DNA from: Candidatus Saganbacteria bacterium CG08_land_8_20_14_0_20_45_16
GTDB lineage: Bacteria > Margulisbacteria > WOR-1 > O2-12-FULL-45-9
NCBI GenBank assembly: GCA_002774365.1
Contig: PEYM01000002.1
Span: 1-52,196, forward strand
Length of the DNA: 52,196 nucleotides
Direction of reading: 5' to 3'
Positions 25,750 to 33,928 of this stretch are shown in pieces. Numbering within the stretch: position 1 is the stretch's first letter; each line of letters starts with the position of its first letter. A program made the translations under genes and the position numbers. Under the pieces are notes generated by a model, which did no database searches, was not told the DNA's origin, and saw only the letters and a list, made by a program, of their open reading frames with translations.

Positions 25750-26736
25750 ATGCGGATATTAATTACTAAATTAGGGGCGATAGGGGATGTTATTAGGACG
25801 ACCTCAATTCTTAAAGGGCTGAGAGAGAAATATCAGCCAGTCGAGCTTGATTGGCTAACCTCTCTGGCGGCTAAATCAGTTCTTTTAAATAATCATTTGA
25901 TTGACCACCTTTATACTTGGGAGGAGCGGGATACCCTTTCTTCTTATGATTTGGTCATTGGCTTAGAGGATGAACTTGAGATTTGTGAATTGGTTCACAA
26001 ACTTGGGCAGGGAAAAATTCTCGGGGCTTTTGCCAAAGATGGGGAAGGCACCTACACACCTTCGGCCTGGTTTGATATGTCGGTAATCTCAAAATTTGGG
26101 CTGACGAGGGCTAATGAGCTTAAGAAGCTGAACAAGAAGACCTTTCAGCAGCATATGGGGGAGCTATTAGGGGTGAGGTGTGGGGAGTATGTTTTTGAGT
26201 TGATGGAGGAGGAACGGGAGTATGGGAGGAAGGGGATTAGGGATTTGGGCTTAGGGGCTAGGGAGAAAATTATTGGGATTAATACCGGGGCTGGAAAGCG
26301 CTGGCCACTGAAAGCGCTTACAATTGAAAAGACGATTGAGATTGTGAAACGATTCACTAATGAACTGGGGTTGGTTTCCCTGATCTTGGGTGGGGAAGAG
26401 GAACAAGAGCGCAACAAGATTATTGCCAAAGAAACAGGAATGCCTAGTGCTGGTGTCCACCCCCTGCGTTATTTTGCGGCCATTATTGATCAAACCCAAG
26501 CGCTGCTTTCATCTGATAGCCTAGCCTTGCACTTTGGCCTAGCCCTTAAAAAACCGGTCGTGGCCTTTTTTGGGCCGACCTCGTCAACTGAGATTGAACT
26601 TTATGGGTGCGGCATCAAGGTTTTGCCAAAACTTGATTGTTTGACTTGTTATCAAAAAAAGTGCAATCAAAAGAGTAATTGCCTGGATAGTTTGGCTGTT
26701 GACGAGATTGTGGAGGGGGTTAAATGCAGCATCTAG
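25750..26736 (+). CDS. GT9 heptosyltransferase-like glycosyltransferase
   Basis: The protein has 328 aa with GT-B fold. It starts MRILITKLGAIGDVIRTTSIL, the GT9 N-terminal signature, and has SSDSLALHFGLALKKPVVAFFGPTSSTE, the donor-binding region, then a cysteine cluster (LDCLTCYQKKCNQKSNC) common in this family. GT9 enzymes add heptose or related sugars to lipid-linked core oligosaccharide on the cytoplasmic side. The next gene starts inside its last codons (13-bp overlap), so both are co-transcribed. Confidence 0.85.
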   Translation: MRILITKLGAIGDVIRTTSILKGLREKYQPVELDWLTSLAAKSVLLNNHLIDHLYTWEERDTLSSYDLVIGLEDELEICELVHKLGQGKILGAFAKDGEGTYTPSAWFDMSVISKFGLTRANELKKLNKKTFQQHMGELLGVRCGEYVFELMEEEREYGRKGIRDLGLGAREKIIGINTGAGKRWPLKALTIEKTIEIVKRFTNELGLVSLILGGEEEQERNKIIAKETGMPSAGVHPLRYFAAIIDQTQALLSSDSLALHFGLALKKPVVAFFGPTSSTEIELYGCGIKVLPKLDCLTCYQKKCNQKSNCLDSLAVDEIVEGVKCSI

Positions 26737-27596
26737 GCTTAATGATGACCTGTAATGAAGAGGATTGTATTGAAGAGGTTATGAATGAGCATACCAAATA
26801 TTTTGACAAGATTTTGGTAATTGATGGTTCAACAGACAAGACCGAAAAAATAATCCGCAGCTTTGACGCGGTTAAGTTTTTCATGAAGGATAGCGAGGTC
26901 ATTGATCAAATGCCTGGGCGAGTGATTTTTGATGGTATTCGTAAGTTTATCTTAGAAAAAGCCCAGGAAATGTATGGTTATGATGGTTGGATTACCTTGC
27001 TTCATGGGGACGAGATTTTCTACGATAACCCGATTGAGATCGCTGAAAAAGCAGAAAAAGCTGGAGTAGAAAAGGTCAACTGGTATGCGATGAATTTCTT
27101 TTTGCATACTTCTGATCTGAACCGCGACCTTGAATCAATCAAATCAGTCCAAGAACGGCTCCCTTGGTATTCTCCTGGGGCGCTGGAGATCAGGCAGTAT
27201 AAGCACAAAAAAGGGATCTATTATAATTTGGGGCAGGGGGGGAAGGTTTTGGCCGAAGGGGTGGGGTGGCAGGCTTATAAATATTTTCCAATTTACAAAC
27301 ATTATCCTTACCGCTCAGCTGCGCAGATCCTCAAAAAAAAGAGGCAAAACGAACAGACTGGTTTTTCTTGCAGCTATCAACAGGTGGCTGAGGCTAAAGA
27401 TTGTTTTCATAATGTGTTGCCTGGCTTTAAGGTTGCTCGCAGGTTTGATGGCTCGTTCCATGAGTTTGAGATCAAAAATCAGGGGTCAATGTTTTGGCGT
27501 TGGCTTCGGGCCTACCGCTATCAACCAATTAAGATTGGTAATCCCTTTGATGGCTTAGGGGATCAGCTTAAACAATTGTTTGTAGCAAAAAAATAA
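26724..27596 (+). CDS. GT2-like glycosyltransferase
   Basis: The protein has 290 aa. The N-terminus LGLMMTCNEEDCIEEVM, ILVIDGSTDKTEKI and TLLHGDEIFYDNP (the GDE taking the metal-site position) fit a GT-A glycosyltransferase of the family-2 group that acts on a variable acceptor. The rest is less conserved. GGAGG lies 7 nt upstream and the start overlaps the GT9 gene. A G7 run lies inside at 27236-27242. It is convergent with the next gene, overlapping it by 29 bp. Confidence 0.7.
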   Translation: MQHLGLMMTCNEEDCIEEVMNEHTKYFDKILVIDGSTDKTEKIIRSFDAVKFFMKDSEVIDQMPGRVIFDGIRKFILEKAQEMYGYDGWITLLHGDEIFYDNPIEIAEKAEKAGVEKVNWYAMNFFLHTSDLNRDLESIKSVQERLPWYSPGALEIRQYKHKKGIYYNLGQGGKVLAEGVGWQAYKYFPIYKHYPYRSAAQILKKKRQNEQTGFSCSYQQVAEAKDCFHNVLPGFKVARRFDGSFHEFEIKNQGSMFWRWLRAYRYQPIKIGNPFDGLGDQLKQLFVAKK

Positions 27597-28464
27597 TAGT
27601 TTTGATAATCGCATAAAGCAACGCTAAGATAATCCCTGCCTGCAACACATCTAAGAACATTAAGATTGGGACTTGCCAGAAACCATAATGTTTCTTAAAG
27701 AAATAATTGCGGCTCTGGCGCCAAATGTACGCTCCCCGCAGACTTTGCCGTAATCCCTTCCATTGGCCAAACGCTTGCCCGCCATAGTGAATGATCTCTG
27801 CCTCTGGTAAAAAATAAATTTTCCAGCCAGCTTGCTTGATCCGATAACAAAGGTCAACTTCGTCGTACCAAAAAATAATTGTTTCATCAAAAGCCCCGAT
27901 CTTATCTAGTAGCTCTTTTCTCACTAATAGGGCGGCGCCCATTGGTTGGTCGACTTCTCTTAATTCATTGTGCTGCCACCACGACATCATGTATTTGCCA
28001 AAGAGTTTTGTTTTGGTAAAAATAGCATCGAGGAACAAGGTGTTATAGAGTTGGGTTTCAATGGTTGGAAAGGCTCGGCAAGAGAGTTGGAGCGAGCTGT
28101 CAGGGTTGAGCAGCCGCGGGCCCAGGCCGCCGCAATCAGCTTGTTTTTCCAGAAAAGCGATCATTTTGCTTAGAGCAGCAGGCTTGATAACTGTATCAGG
28201 GTTGAGAAAAAGGACGTATTTGCCAGTTGCTTGTTTAAAAGCTCGATTGTTTCCCTTGGTGAATCCCAGGTTGCTTTCATTTTGCAAATATTTTACTTGG
28301 GGGAATTCCGTGGTGACCATTTTAGCGGTGCCGTCGCTTGAGAGATTGTCCGAAACAAAAACTTCTAGCTCTAAATTATCTTGGTTTTGAAAGATTGAGG
28401 CTAAGCAATCCCTAAGCAGTTTTTCTACATTCCAACTGACGATAATTATTGATAGGTCAAGCAT
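27568..28464 (-). CDS. GT2 glycosyltransferase, rhamnosyltransferase-like
   Basis: The protein has 298 aa. Motifs LSIIIVSWNVEKLLRDCL, VSDNLSSDGTAK, LGFTKGNNRAFKQATGKYVLFLNPDTV and FWYDEVDLCYRIKQAGWKIYF are those of WbbL-like rhamnosyltransferases. The closest relative in the window is the GT2 at 21115-21960. A hydrophobic C-terminal helix suggests membrane association. The start overlaps the upstream GT2 gene by 8 bp. It is the last gene of a five-gene minus-strand glycan operon. Confidence 0.8.
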   Translation of the reverse strand: MLDLSIIIVSWNVEKLLRDCLASIFQNQDNLELEVFVSDNLSSDGTAKMVTTEFPQVKYLQNESNLGFTKGNNRAFKQATGKYVLFLNPDTVIKPAALSKMIAFLEKQADCGGLGPRLLNPDSSLQLSCRAFPTIETQLYNTLFLDAIFTKTKLFGKYMMSWWQHNELREVDQPMGAALLVRKELLDKIGAFDETIIFWYDEVDLCYRIKQAGWKIYFLPEAEIIHYGGQAFGQWKGLRQSLRGAYIWRQSRNYFFKKHYGFWQVPILMFLDVLQAGIILALLYAIIKTIIFLLQTIV

Positions 28465-29326
28465 TGGCTAAGGCCTCTTTTATTCCGCTTAAATAATAGT
28501 ATTGTTCCAAAATATGCCTGGCGAAGTCAGATTTTTCTGCTTTGACCTCAATAAATTTAAGCAACTTGGGTAATCTTTGAATCAAGGAATGGAGCCCCAT
28601 GGCCAGAGGGTTCATGCCGACAAAGAGCTTGATTTGCATGTTTGGATGTCGGCGATAAAAAACTGCGGCTGATTTGCCCATCTTAAACATGATAGTAAGA
28701 AAATCTTTTTTGGAGACAGGGTGGAGGTGATGGTTTAAGGCGTGAGGGAGAAAGCGAAGTTTTACCCCCATTTTGTTGAGTCGATAACCAAGCTCAATAT
28801 CTTCCCAGCCATATTCCTTGAAGCTTTCATCAAATAGGCCAGCTTTAAAAATCAGCTCTTTAGAAATCGATAAGTTGCCAGTTAGAAAATATGACCAAGG
28901 GATTTTTTGCCAAGGTTTAAATTTGGTTGGGAGCTCAGTATCAGTTAGGTCTTCACGCCGCAGGCGAATTGTTTGGCCGGCAAAAGCAGTGTTGGGATAT
29001 TTAACCTTGGCAGCCAAATGCTCAGCCAGCCAATTGGGCTCACAAGGGATATCAGCGTCAGTAAAAACAATTGTTTCGCCTTGGGCCACCCGCAGGGCGT
29101 TATTTCTGGCCTTGACTTTCCCTTTGTTTTCTTGGCGAAAATAATTGAGGTGGCAGGGGGCTTTTAGCCCGTTAACCATCTCCTTGGTCCCATCGTTTGA
29201 CAGGCTGTCAACTAAGACGATCTCAAATTGGTCAGCTGGATAGGTTTGAGCAAAGAGAGACTCCAGCGTCTTTTTGAGAAGCTCACGCTGGTTTAAGGTG
29301 CCAATTATAATGCTAGCTGTGATCAT
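28457..29326 (-). CDS. GT2 glycosyltransferase
   Basis: The protein has 289 aa. N-terminal SIIIGTLNQRELLKKTLESLF, VDSLSNDGTKEMV, NKGKVKARNNALRVAQGETIVFTDADIPCEPNWL (DAD metal site) and YGWEDIELGYRLNKMGVKLRF are typical of family 2 with a C-terminal galactosyltransferase-like segment (the WEDIELGYR box). It is fourth in the operon, 4 bp after the GT9 gene and overlapping the following GT2. Donor and acceptor are unknown. Confidence 0.8.
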   Translation of the reverse strand: MITASIIIGTLNQRELLKKTLESLFAQTYPADQFEIVLVDSLSNDGTKEMVNGLKAPCHLNYFRQENKGKVKARNNALRVAQGETIVFTDADIPCEPNWLAEHLAAKVKYPNTAFAGQTIRLRREDLTDTELPTKFKPWQKIPWSYFLTGNLSISKELIFKAGLFDESFKEYGWEDIELGYRLNKMGVKLRFLPHALNHHLHPVSKKDFLTIMFKMGKSAAVFYRRHPNMQIKLFVGMNPLAMGLHSLIQRLPKLLKFIEVKAEKSDFARHILEQYYYLSGIKEALANA

Positions 29327-29330
29327 GTTC

Positions 29331-30737
29331 TTAAAATAGTGATTGCTGAAATGTTCTGCGATAGAGCGCCAGCAAATCTTGTCCTTCTTTATAGCCTTTA
29401 ACTATTATTGTTGCATTAGTAGTGTATATGCCAGAGAGCCAGTTAGCAAGCTTGGTTGTTAGGTAAGCTTTTTGGCCTAAATGGTGCAGGATCAGAATAT
29501 TTTCAGTTTCAATGGTTTTAAGCAGCTGGTGCAGTGAGGTTTGCTTGGCATTTTGCTTGACCGCGTGATAACCTTGTTGCTTTAAATGGTTTTCTAGTGA
29601 TTCAGCTTGGGCTTGGTTTTTGTCGTCATAAATGATCAAGGTATTGAAAGATAGTTTTTGCCAATCAAGCACGCGATGGGATTCTCCAGCTTGAAGCTTT
29701 TTAGCCGCATTAACAACGTCGGCTGCAGAGATTGTTTCTGTACAATACTTTTCTTGGCACCTGCCGGCATCGCAAAAGATCGGGCACCTGGCTTGCGGGT
29801 GGGCATAGAGGATAATGTGGGGTGATTTATAGGTAGCCCAGCGCACTGGTTTGACGTTTTTAGCTAAAATTATCAAGACCACTGGAGTGCCAACTGCGCC
29901 GGCAATATGGGTGGGTCCGGTATCTGCCCCAATATAGATGTTGAGCCGTTTGATGAGGGCCATCATCTCAGGAATAGTGGTCTGGTTGATCAGGTTAAGC
30001 GGTGGGTGTTGGCAGAGCTTAATGATTTTTTGGCCAGAGGCTTGCTCCTTTGGCCCGCCGGTTAAAATGACCTTAGCGCTAAGCTGGTCAGCAAGCTGAT
30101 CAATGACTGCTGCGTATTTTTCCGCGTCCCAAGACCTTGACGAAGTGCAGCCAGGGTGGACCCCGATTAAATAATCATTATCCAAAACACCTAGGGCAGC
30201 CAATCTCTGTCTAAATTTAGTGATTGTTGCTTCAGGTACGGGCATGTTTAATTTTGGGATTTCAGCTTTTAGGCCAACGCTCTCTAAAAGATCTAAATGG
30301 AGCTCAACAATGTGCTTGGTGTAATCTTTGTACTTGATGATTTTACCGCAGTTGTAAAATAGACCGAGCAGCAATCTTGATTTGTCTCCTAAACGATAGG
30401 GGATTCTGGCTAAGTATTGCAGCAGGGTGTGTTTGATGTTAAAACTATAAAAATCAATTGAGAGGTCAAACTTTTTCGCCCTGATCTCAGCCACATATTT
30501 TAAAAAGGCAGGGAGACTCTTTGCTTGTCCACCTTTGATCTTATCGATAATAATTTCATCAATATCTGGATGGTGAGCCATGACCTCAGCGGTGTATTGT
30601 TGCAGGAGAAGGGCAATCTTTGCCGCTGGAAAGGCTTTTCTAATTGCGGCAATGGCTGGGGTGATCAAGACCAGATCGCCAATCGCGTCTGGCCTAACAA
30701 TTAATATTTTCTTAATTTTATCTTTGGGTAATTTCAT
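29331..30737 (-). CDS. GT9 heptosyltransferase-like enzyme with extra C-terminal domain
   Basis: The protein has 468 aa, well above the ~330-350 aa norm. Residues 1 to about 350 are a GT9 enzyme: KILIVRPDAIGDLVLITPAIAAI, HPGCTSSRSWDAEKYAAVI, IGADTGPTHIAGAVGTPVV, and the cysteine cluster RCPIFCDAGRCQEKYC. From about 359 a separate ~110-residue domain begins with WQKLSFNTLIIYDD and has alternating strands and helices. The same domain ends the GT9 protein at 31490-32917. It is coupled to the GT2 gene upstream (1-bp gap). Confidence 0.8.
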   Translation of the reverse strand: MKLPKDKIKKILIVRPDAIGDLVLITPAIAAIRKAFPAAKIALLLQQYTAEVMAHHPDIDEIIIDKIKGGQAKSLPAFLKYVAEIRAKKFDLSIDFYSFNIKHTLLQYLARIPYRLGDKSRLLLGLFYNCGKIIKYKDYTKHIVELHLDLLESVGLKAEIPKLNMPVPEATITKFRQRLAALGVLDNDYLIGVHPGCTSSRSWDAEKYAAVIDQLADQLSAKVILTGGPKEQASGQKIIKLCQHPPLNLINQTTIPEMMALIKRLNIYIGADTGPTHIAGAVGTPVVLIILAKNVKPVRWATYKSPHIILYAHPQARCPIFCDAGRCQEKYCTETISAADVVNAAKKLQAGESHRVLDWQKLSFNTLIIYDDKNQAQAESLENHLKQQGYHAVKQNAKQTSLHQLLKTIETENILILHHLGQKAYLTTKLANWLSGIYTTNATIIVKGYKEGQDLLALYRRTFQQSLF

Positions 30738-30738
30738 C

Positions 30739-31485
30739 TTAAAACAACTCGCTTAGCGGCCGAGATTTAACGTTGGTTTTTTTTGGGGCAAAAGTTTCAG
30801 CTGCCCCGACAGCTAACCCCCTTTTTTTAGATTCAGTTTTGAATTTTTGCCAACGATTCCCTCGGGCCAGCAGCTCGGCCTCTGATTTTAGGTTGCCCCA
30901 GTGGATCATTTTGATCTCTCTTTTAATTCTACACCATTGCCAGCCTTGATCAGTGCCAAAAAAACCAGGGTGGATAGGTTTACCTTTGTAAGCTGGCCGC
31001 TCGTGGACCTTATAAATGTAGCTGATCTCTGGCAGGTTGCGAAAAAGCCGCAGCTGCAGGTCCGCGTTAGGCTGGCCAATAAAATGGTCTGGGTCAGGAA
31101 AAAGCGCGACGCGGGGAAAACTAAAAGCAACAGTTGATTGGTCGTGAATAATCTTATCAATCACTGCTGGGCTGTTAGGGGAGAGGGTTTCATCAGCATC
31201 TAGGGCTAAGATCCAATCACCGCGGCAATGTTTCTTGGCAAGATTTCTTTGTTCGGCAAAAGAATCGCCCATTGGCTGCTCGATCAATTTAAGATTAAAG
31301 TGACTGCCATATTTATTTACAAAAGTTTTAGTTTGGTCAGTTGAACCGCCATCAACCACCACCACCTCAAAGGGGTTGTAATTTTTGAGGTGATCAAACC
31401 ATTGTTTGATTAAATTTTCCTCGTCTAAAACAATGAGCATGATCGAGAGCTTTTGAGGCGTATTTTCGTAGTGCTTAAAGAGCAT
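30739..31485 (-). CDS. GT2 glycosyltransferase, WaaE/KdtX-like
   Basis: The protein has 248 aa from ATG 31485, which lies just after the upstream stop (31490). An ATG at 31515 inside the upstream gene is possible but lacks a ribosome-binding site. Motifs LSIMLIVLDEENLIKQW, VVVVDGGSTDQTKTF, SFAEQRNLAKKHCRGDWILALDADETLSP fit the LPS-core beta-glycosyltransferase WaaE group. Its position between two GT9 genes supports work on an LPS-core-like oligosaccharide. Confidence 0.8.
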   Translation of the reverse strand: MLFKHYENTPQKLSIMLIVLDEENLIKQWFDHLKNYNPFEVVVVDGGSTDQTKTFVNKYGSHFNLKLIEQPMGDSFAEQRNLAKKHCRGDWILALDADETLSPNSPAVIDKIIHDQSTVAFSFPRVALFPDPDHFIGQPNADLQLRLFRNLPEISYIYKVHERPAYKGKPIHPGFFGTDQGWQWCRIKREIKMIHWGNLKSEAELLARGNRWQKFKTESKKRGLAVGAAETFAPKKTNVKSRPLSELF

Positions 31486-31489
31486 AGCC

Positions 31490-32917
31490 TTATTGGCCCC
31501 TGACCAAAGTTTCATAGTAGTTTATTAAATCTTGGCTCGATATTGATTTTGGTAAACCTGTGGCTATAACCAGGTCAGTTTTGTAGTATTTTTTAAGCAG
31601 GAACAACCTTAGGCGAACAAAAAGAGAGGGCTGGCCAATCAAGTGCAGGAGATTAACTTTTTCTTGGTTAAAAAGCTTGATCAAGGTAGAGAGGTGAGTG
31701 TTTTGCCGGACCAATAAAGCTTTATAGCCGTCTTGCTTTAAGCAGTTGGTAATATCTTTGGCCTCCTTGCTAGAGTTATTGTGCCAAAGGACAATTGAGT
31801 AAGATAATTTTTGCCAAGCTGCTCTGATTTCAGGCTTGTTTTTTAAACCCTGGTGATTAAGAAGTTTTTGGGCTGCGGTGTATACCTCTGCTGGTGTTAC
31901 ATCTTCCTGGCAGAGGTCAAGCTGGCAAGAGGGGGCTGAGCATCTTTTGGGGCAGGGGCTTGTCCCTCTTTTTAAAATTATTTGTTCGGTTTCCCATGGG
32001 CCCCACTGGGTGGGGAGCTGGCTTTTAGAGAGAAAGATGGCCAGGGTAGGGACCTTAAGGGCGGCTCCTAAATGCATGGGGCCACTGTCAAAGCAGATGT
32101 GGAGCTGACAGAGCCGCAAAATTGAGATCAGCTGGCCAACATCACTTTGGCCAACCAGATTGATTACTTGTTCTTTGGAAAATTGCTGACTAATGGTTTG
32201 GGCTTGGCCAGCAAATTCTTGTCCGCCTAAAAGCAGCACTCTAACTTTTGGCTCTGCCAGCAGGAGTTTAATTAATTCAATTTGCCGCTCTGGCCGCCAG
32301 TATTTATTGGCCCCGCTCGTACCCAGGGAGAAAGCAATTAAAACATCATTGGTGTTAAAGTTATGGTCTGCTGAAATTTGCTCGATAAAGGCGTGGTCCT
32401 TAAAATTTATAGTTGGCGAGATGATTGTTTCGCAATTTGGACAAACAGGCCGCAGCAATTGCAAATTAAGCTCAAGGTAATGATAGTTAAAATGATAGAA
32501 CTTTCTCTTAAGGCCAAGGTTAAATGTCCAGCCAGCGCGATAGGTCAGCTTGTCTCCAATCCGCCAGGGGATCCCTGCTAGCCAGCCCAGATAAGCGTGG
32601 GTTTCATTGCCCCAGGTCAGGACAGATAAGTCAAATTTTTTAGCTTTGATCTGGCGGGCGAAATTTAATAGCTTAAAGATGTTACTGCTTGGTTGGTTTT
32701 TCTTTTGAGCGTCAAGCTCGTCAATTATTATTTCGTCAATCAAGGGATTGCCAGCAAAGATTGGTTGGCTTAGCTGGCGGCACATGACAGTTAAATGGGC
32801 CAGGGGAAAGACTTGCTTTAGCTGGGAAATCAGTGGCAGAGCCATAACATCGTCGCCCAGGCCATGATTTCTGCCAAGTAGGATCCTTTTAATTTCTGGT
32901 CTGGGGTATTTGGTCAT
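31490..32917 (-). CDS. GT9 heptosyltransferase-like enzyme with extra C-terminal domain
   Basis: The protein has 475 aa. GT9 part: RILLGRNHGLGDDVMALPLISQL, FSLGTSGANKYWRPERQIEL, CFDSGPMHLGAALKVPTLAIFL, and cysteines in SPCPKRCSAPSCQLDLC. From about residue 366 comes a C-terminal domain starting WQKLSYSIVLWHNN, with LKQDGYKALLV and LLHLIGQPSLF, alignable by eye with the end of the GT9 protein at 29331-30737. It is the first gene of the five-gene minus-strand operon. A TGCTAAACT box lies 9 nt before the ATG. Confidence 0.8.
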   Translation of the reverse strand: MTKYPRPEIKRILLGRNHGLGDDVMALPLISQLKQVFPLAHLTVMCRQLSQPIFAGNPLIDEIIIDELDAQKKNQPSSNIFKLLNFARQIKAKKFDLSVLTWGNETHAYLGWLAGIPWRIGDKLTYRAGWTFNLGLKRKFYHFNYHYLELNLQLLRPVCPNCETIISPTINFKDHAFIEQISADHNFNTNDVLIAFSLGTSGANKYWRPERQIELIKLLLAEPKVRVLLLGGQEFAGQAQTISQQFSKEQVINLVGQSDVGQLISILRLCQLHICFDSGPMHLGAALKVPTLAIFLSKSQLPTQWGPWETEQIILKRGTSPCPKRCSAPSCQLDLCQEDVTPAEVYTAAQKLLNHQGLKNKPEIRAAWQKLSYSIVLWHNNSSKEAKDITNCLKQDGYKALLVRQNTHLSTLIKLFNQEKVNLLHLIGQPSLFVRLRLFLLKKYYKTDLVIATGLPKSISSQDLINYYETLVRGQ

Positions 32918-32926
32918 CCCAGCTTA

Positions 32927-32935
32927 AGTTTAGCA
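32927..32935 (-). promoter_or_regulatory. extended -10-like box of the five-gene glycan operon
   Basis: Minus strand TGCTAAACT, ending 9 nt before ATG 32917. It lies only 5 bp from the opposite-facing -10 box at 32941-32949, so the two divergent promoters overlap. Confidence 0.45.
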
Positions 32936-32940
32936 AAATA

Positions 32941-32949
32941 TGGTAAAAT
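32941..32949 (+). promoter_or_regulatory. extended -10 box of the plus-strand GT2 gene
   Basis: TGGTAAAAT ends 14 nt before ATG 32964, predicting a leader of about 7 nt. No ribosome-binding site is present. Confidence 0.5.
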
Positions 32950-32963
32950 AATAAACCAAAAGC

Positions 32964-33926
32964 ATGACTAAACCACTTTTAACAATTGGGATCCCAACAT
33001 ATAAACGGCCAGAGTGCCTTGGCCCACTCTTAGCCGAGATCATGCCAGCTTGTGAGGCGCGTGGGATTGAGGTTTTGGTCAGTAGCAATTCTCAGGATGC
33101 GGCCACGAAACAAATCCTCGCCAAATTTGCCGAGTACCGTTATTTTCAAGGAGTGATCAATCAGGAAAACCTTGGTTTTGACGGTAATATTCTAGCTTTG
33201 CTAAAAAAGGCCCAGGGTTCTTTTCTTTGGCTTCTAAGTGATGATGACGTCCTAGATATCTCTCGGCTTGATGCGCTCCTTAATTTAATCACGGCGCAGC
33301 CTGAGGTTGGCCTTTTCTATCTTAATTATAAATATCTTGATGGCCAGGGATATCCCGCAATCAGGGGCCAGGAGTTGAAATATTCATTAAATAGCCAGCA
33401 AAAATATCTGGACACGATCTTGCATAAAGGGACGCTGATCTCAACTAACATTGTTAATCTGAATTATTATCGGGCCATCACAATCAATCCAGATTGTCTT
33501 GGTGAGGGGTGGATCCATCTGCATATTTTTTTGAACTTAGCCAATTATTTGGCCAGCCAAGGGGTTAAGAACATTACAGTTACAGATATTCTTGTCCAGC
33601 AGCAAACTGGCAAGGCGCACCACACTATGCCAGAGTTTGCAGACTTGTTTATTACTAAATTTCTCTTAACATTAGAGCGCTCAACCCATGATAATCTTGA
33701 CCTGGAAAAATTCAAAGAGAATTTTTTTAAGTTAAACATAAAAGCCAGGTTGTTTTGTTTGGGGGAGGGGCTGGACTACGCAAGCTTCTGCCGGGTTTTT
33801 AGGCTGGTGCTACGACATTTTCCTCTCAGCCCGTTGGATAAAGTACATTTTTTCTTGGCCAATATTGGCTTGCGCGGGCTCGTTCATTTGATGTCACTCT
33901 TTGGCCGTCGCCAACAAGCAGGATAA
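32964..33926 (+). CDS. GT2 glycosyltransferase
   Basis: The protein has 320 aa. LLTIGIPTYKRPECLGPLLAEI, VSSNSQD, ENLGFDGNILALLKKAQGSFLWLLSDDDVL (DDD metal site) place it in family 2, of the type found in O-antigen and capsule clusters (abequosyltransferase-like). The C-terminal third is helical and unassigned. It is a single gene, divergent from the five-gene operon and convergent with the DUF2079 gene (2-bp gap). Confidence 0.8.
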   Translation: MTKPLLTIGIPTYKRPECLGPLLAEIMPACEARGIEVLVSSNSQDAATKQILAKFAEYRYFQGVINQENLGFDGNILALLKKAQGSFLWLLSDDDVLDISRLDALLNLITAQPEVGLFYLNYKYLDGQGYPAIRGQELKYSLNSQQKYLDTILHKGTLISTNIVNLNYYRAITINPDCLGEGWIHLHIFLNLANYLASQGVKNITVTDILVQQQTGKAHHTMPEFADLFITKFLLTLERSTHDNLDLEKFKENFFKLNIKARLFCLGEGLDYASFCRVFRLVLRHFPLSPLDKVHFFLANIGLRGLVHLMSLFGRRQQAG

Positions 33927-33928
33927 TT

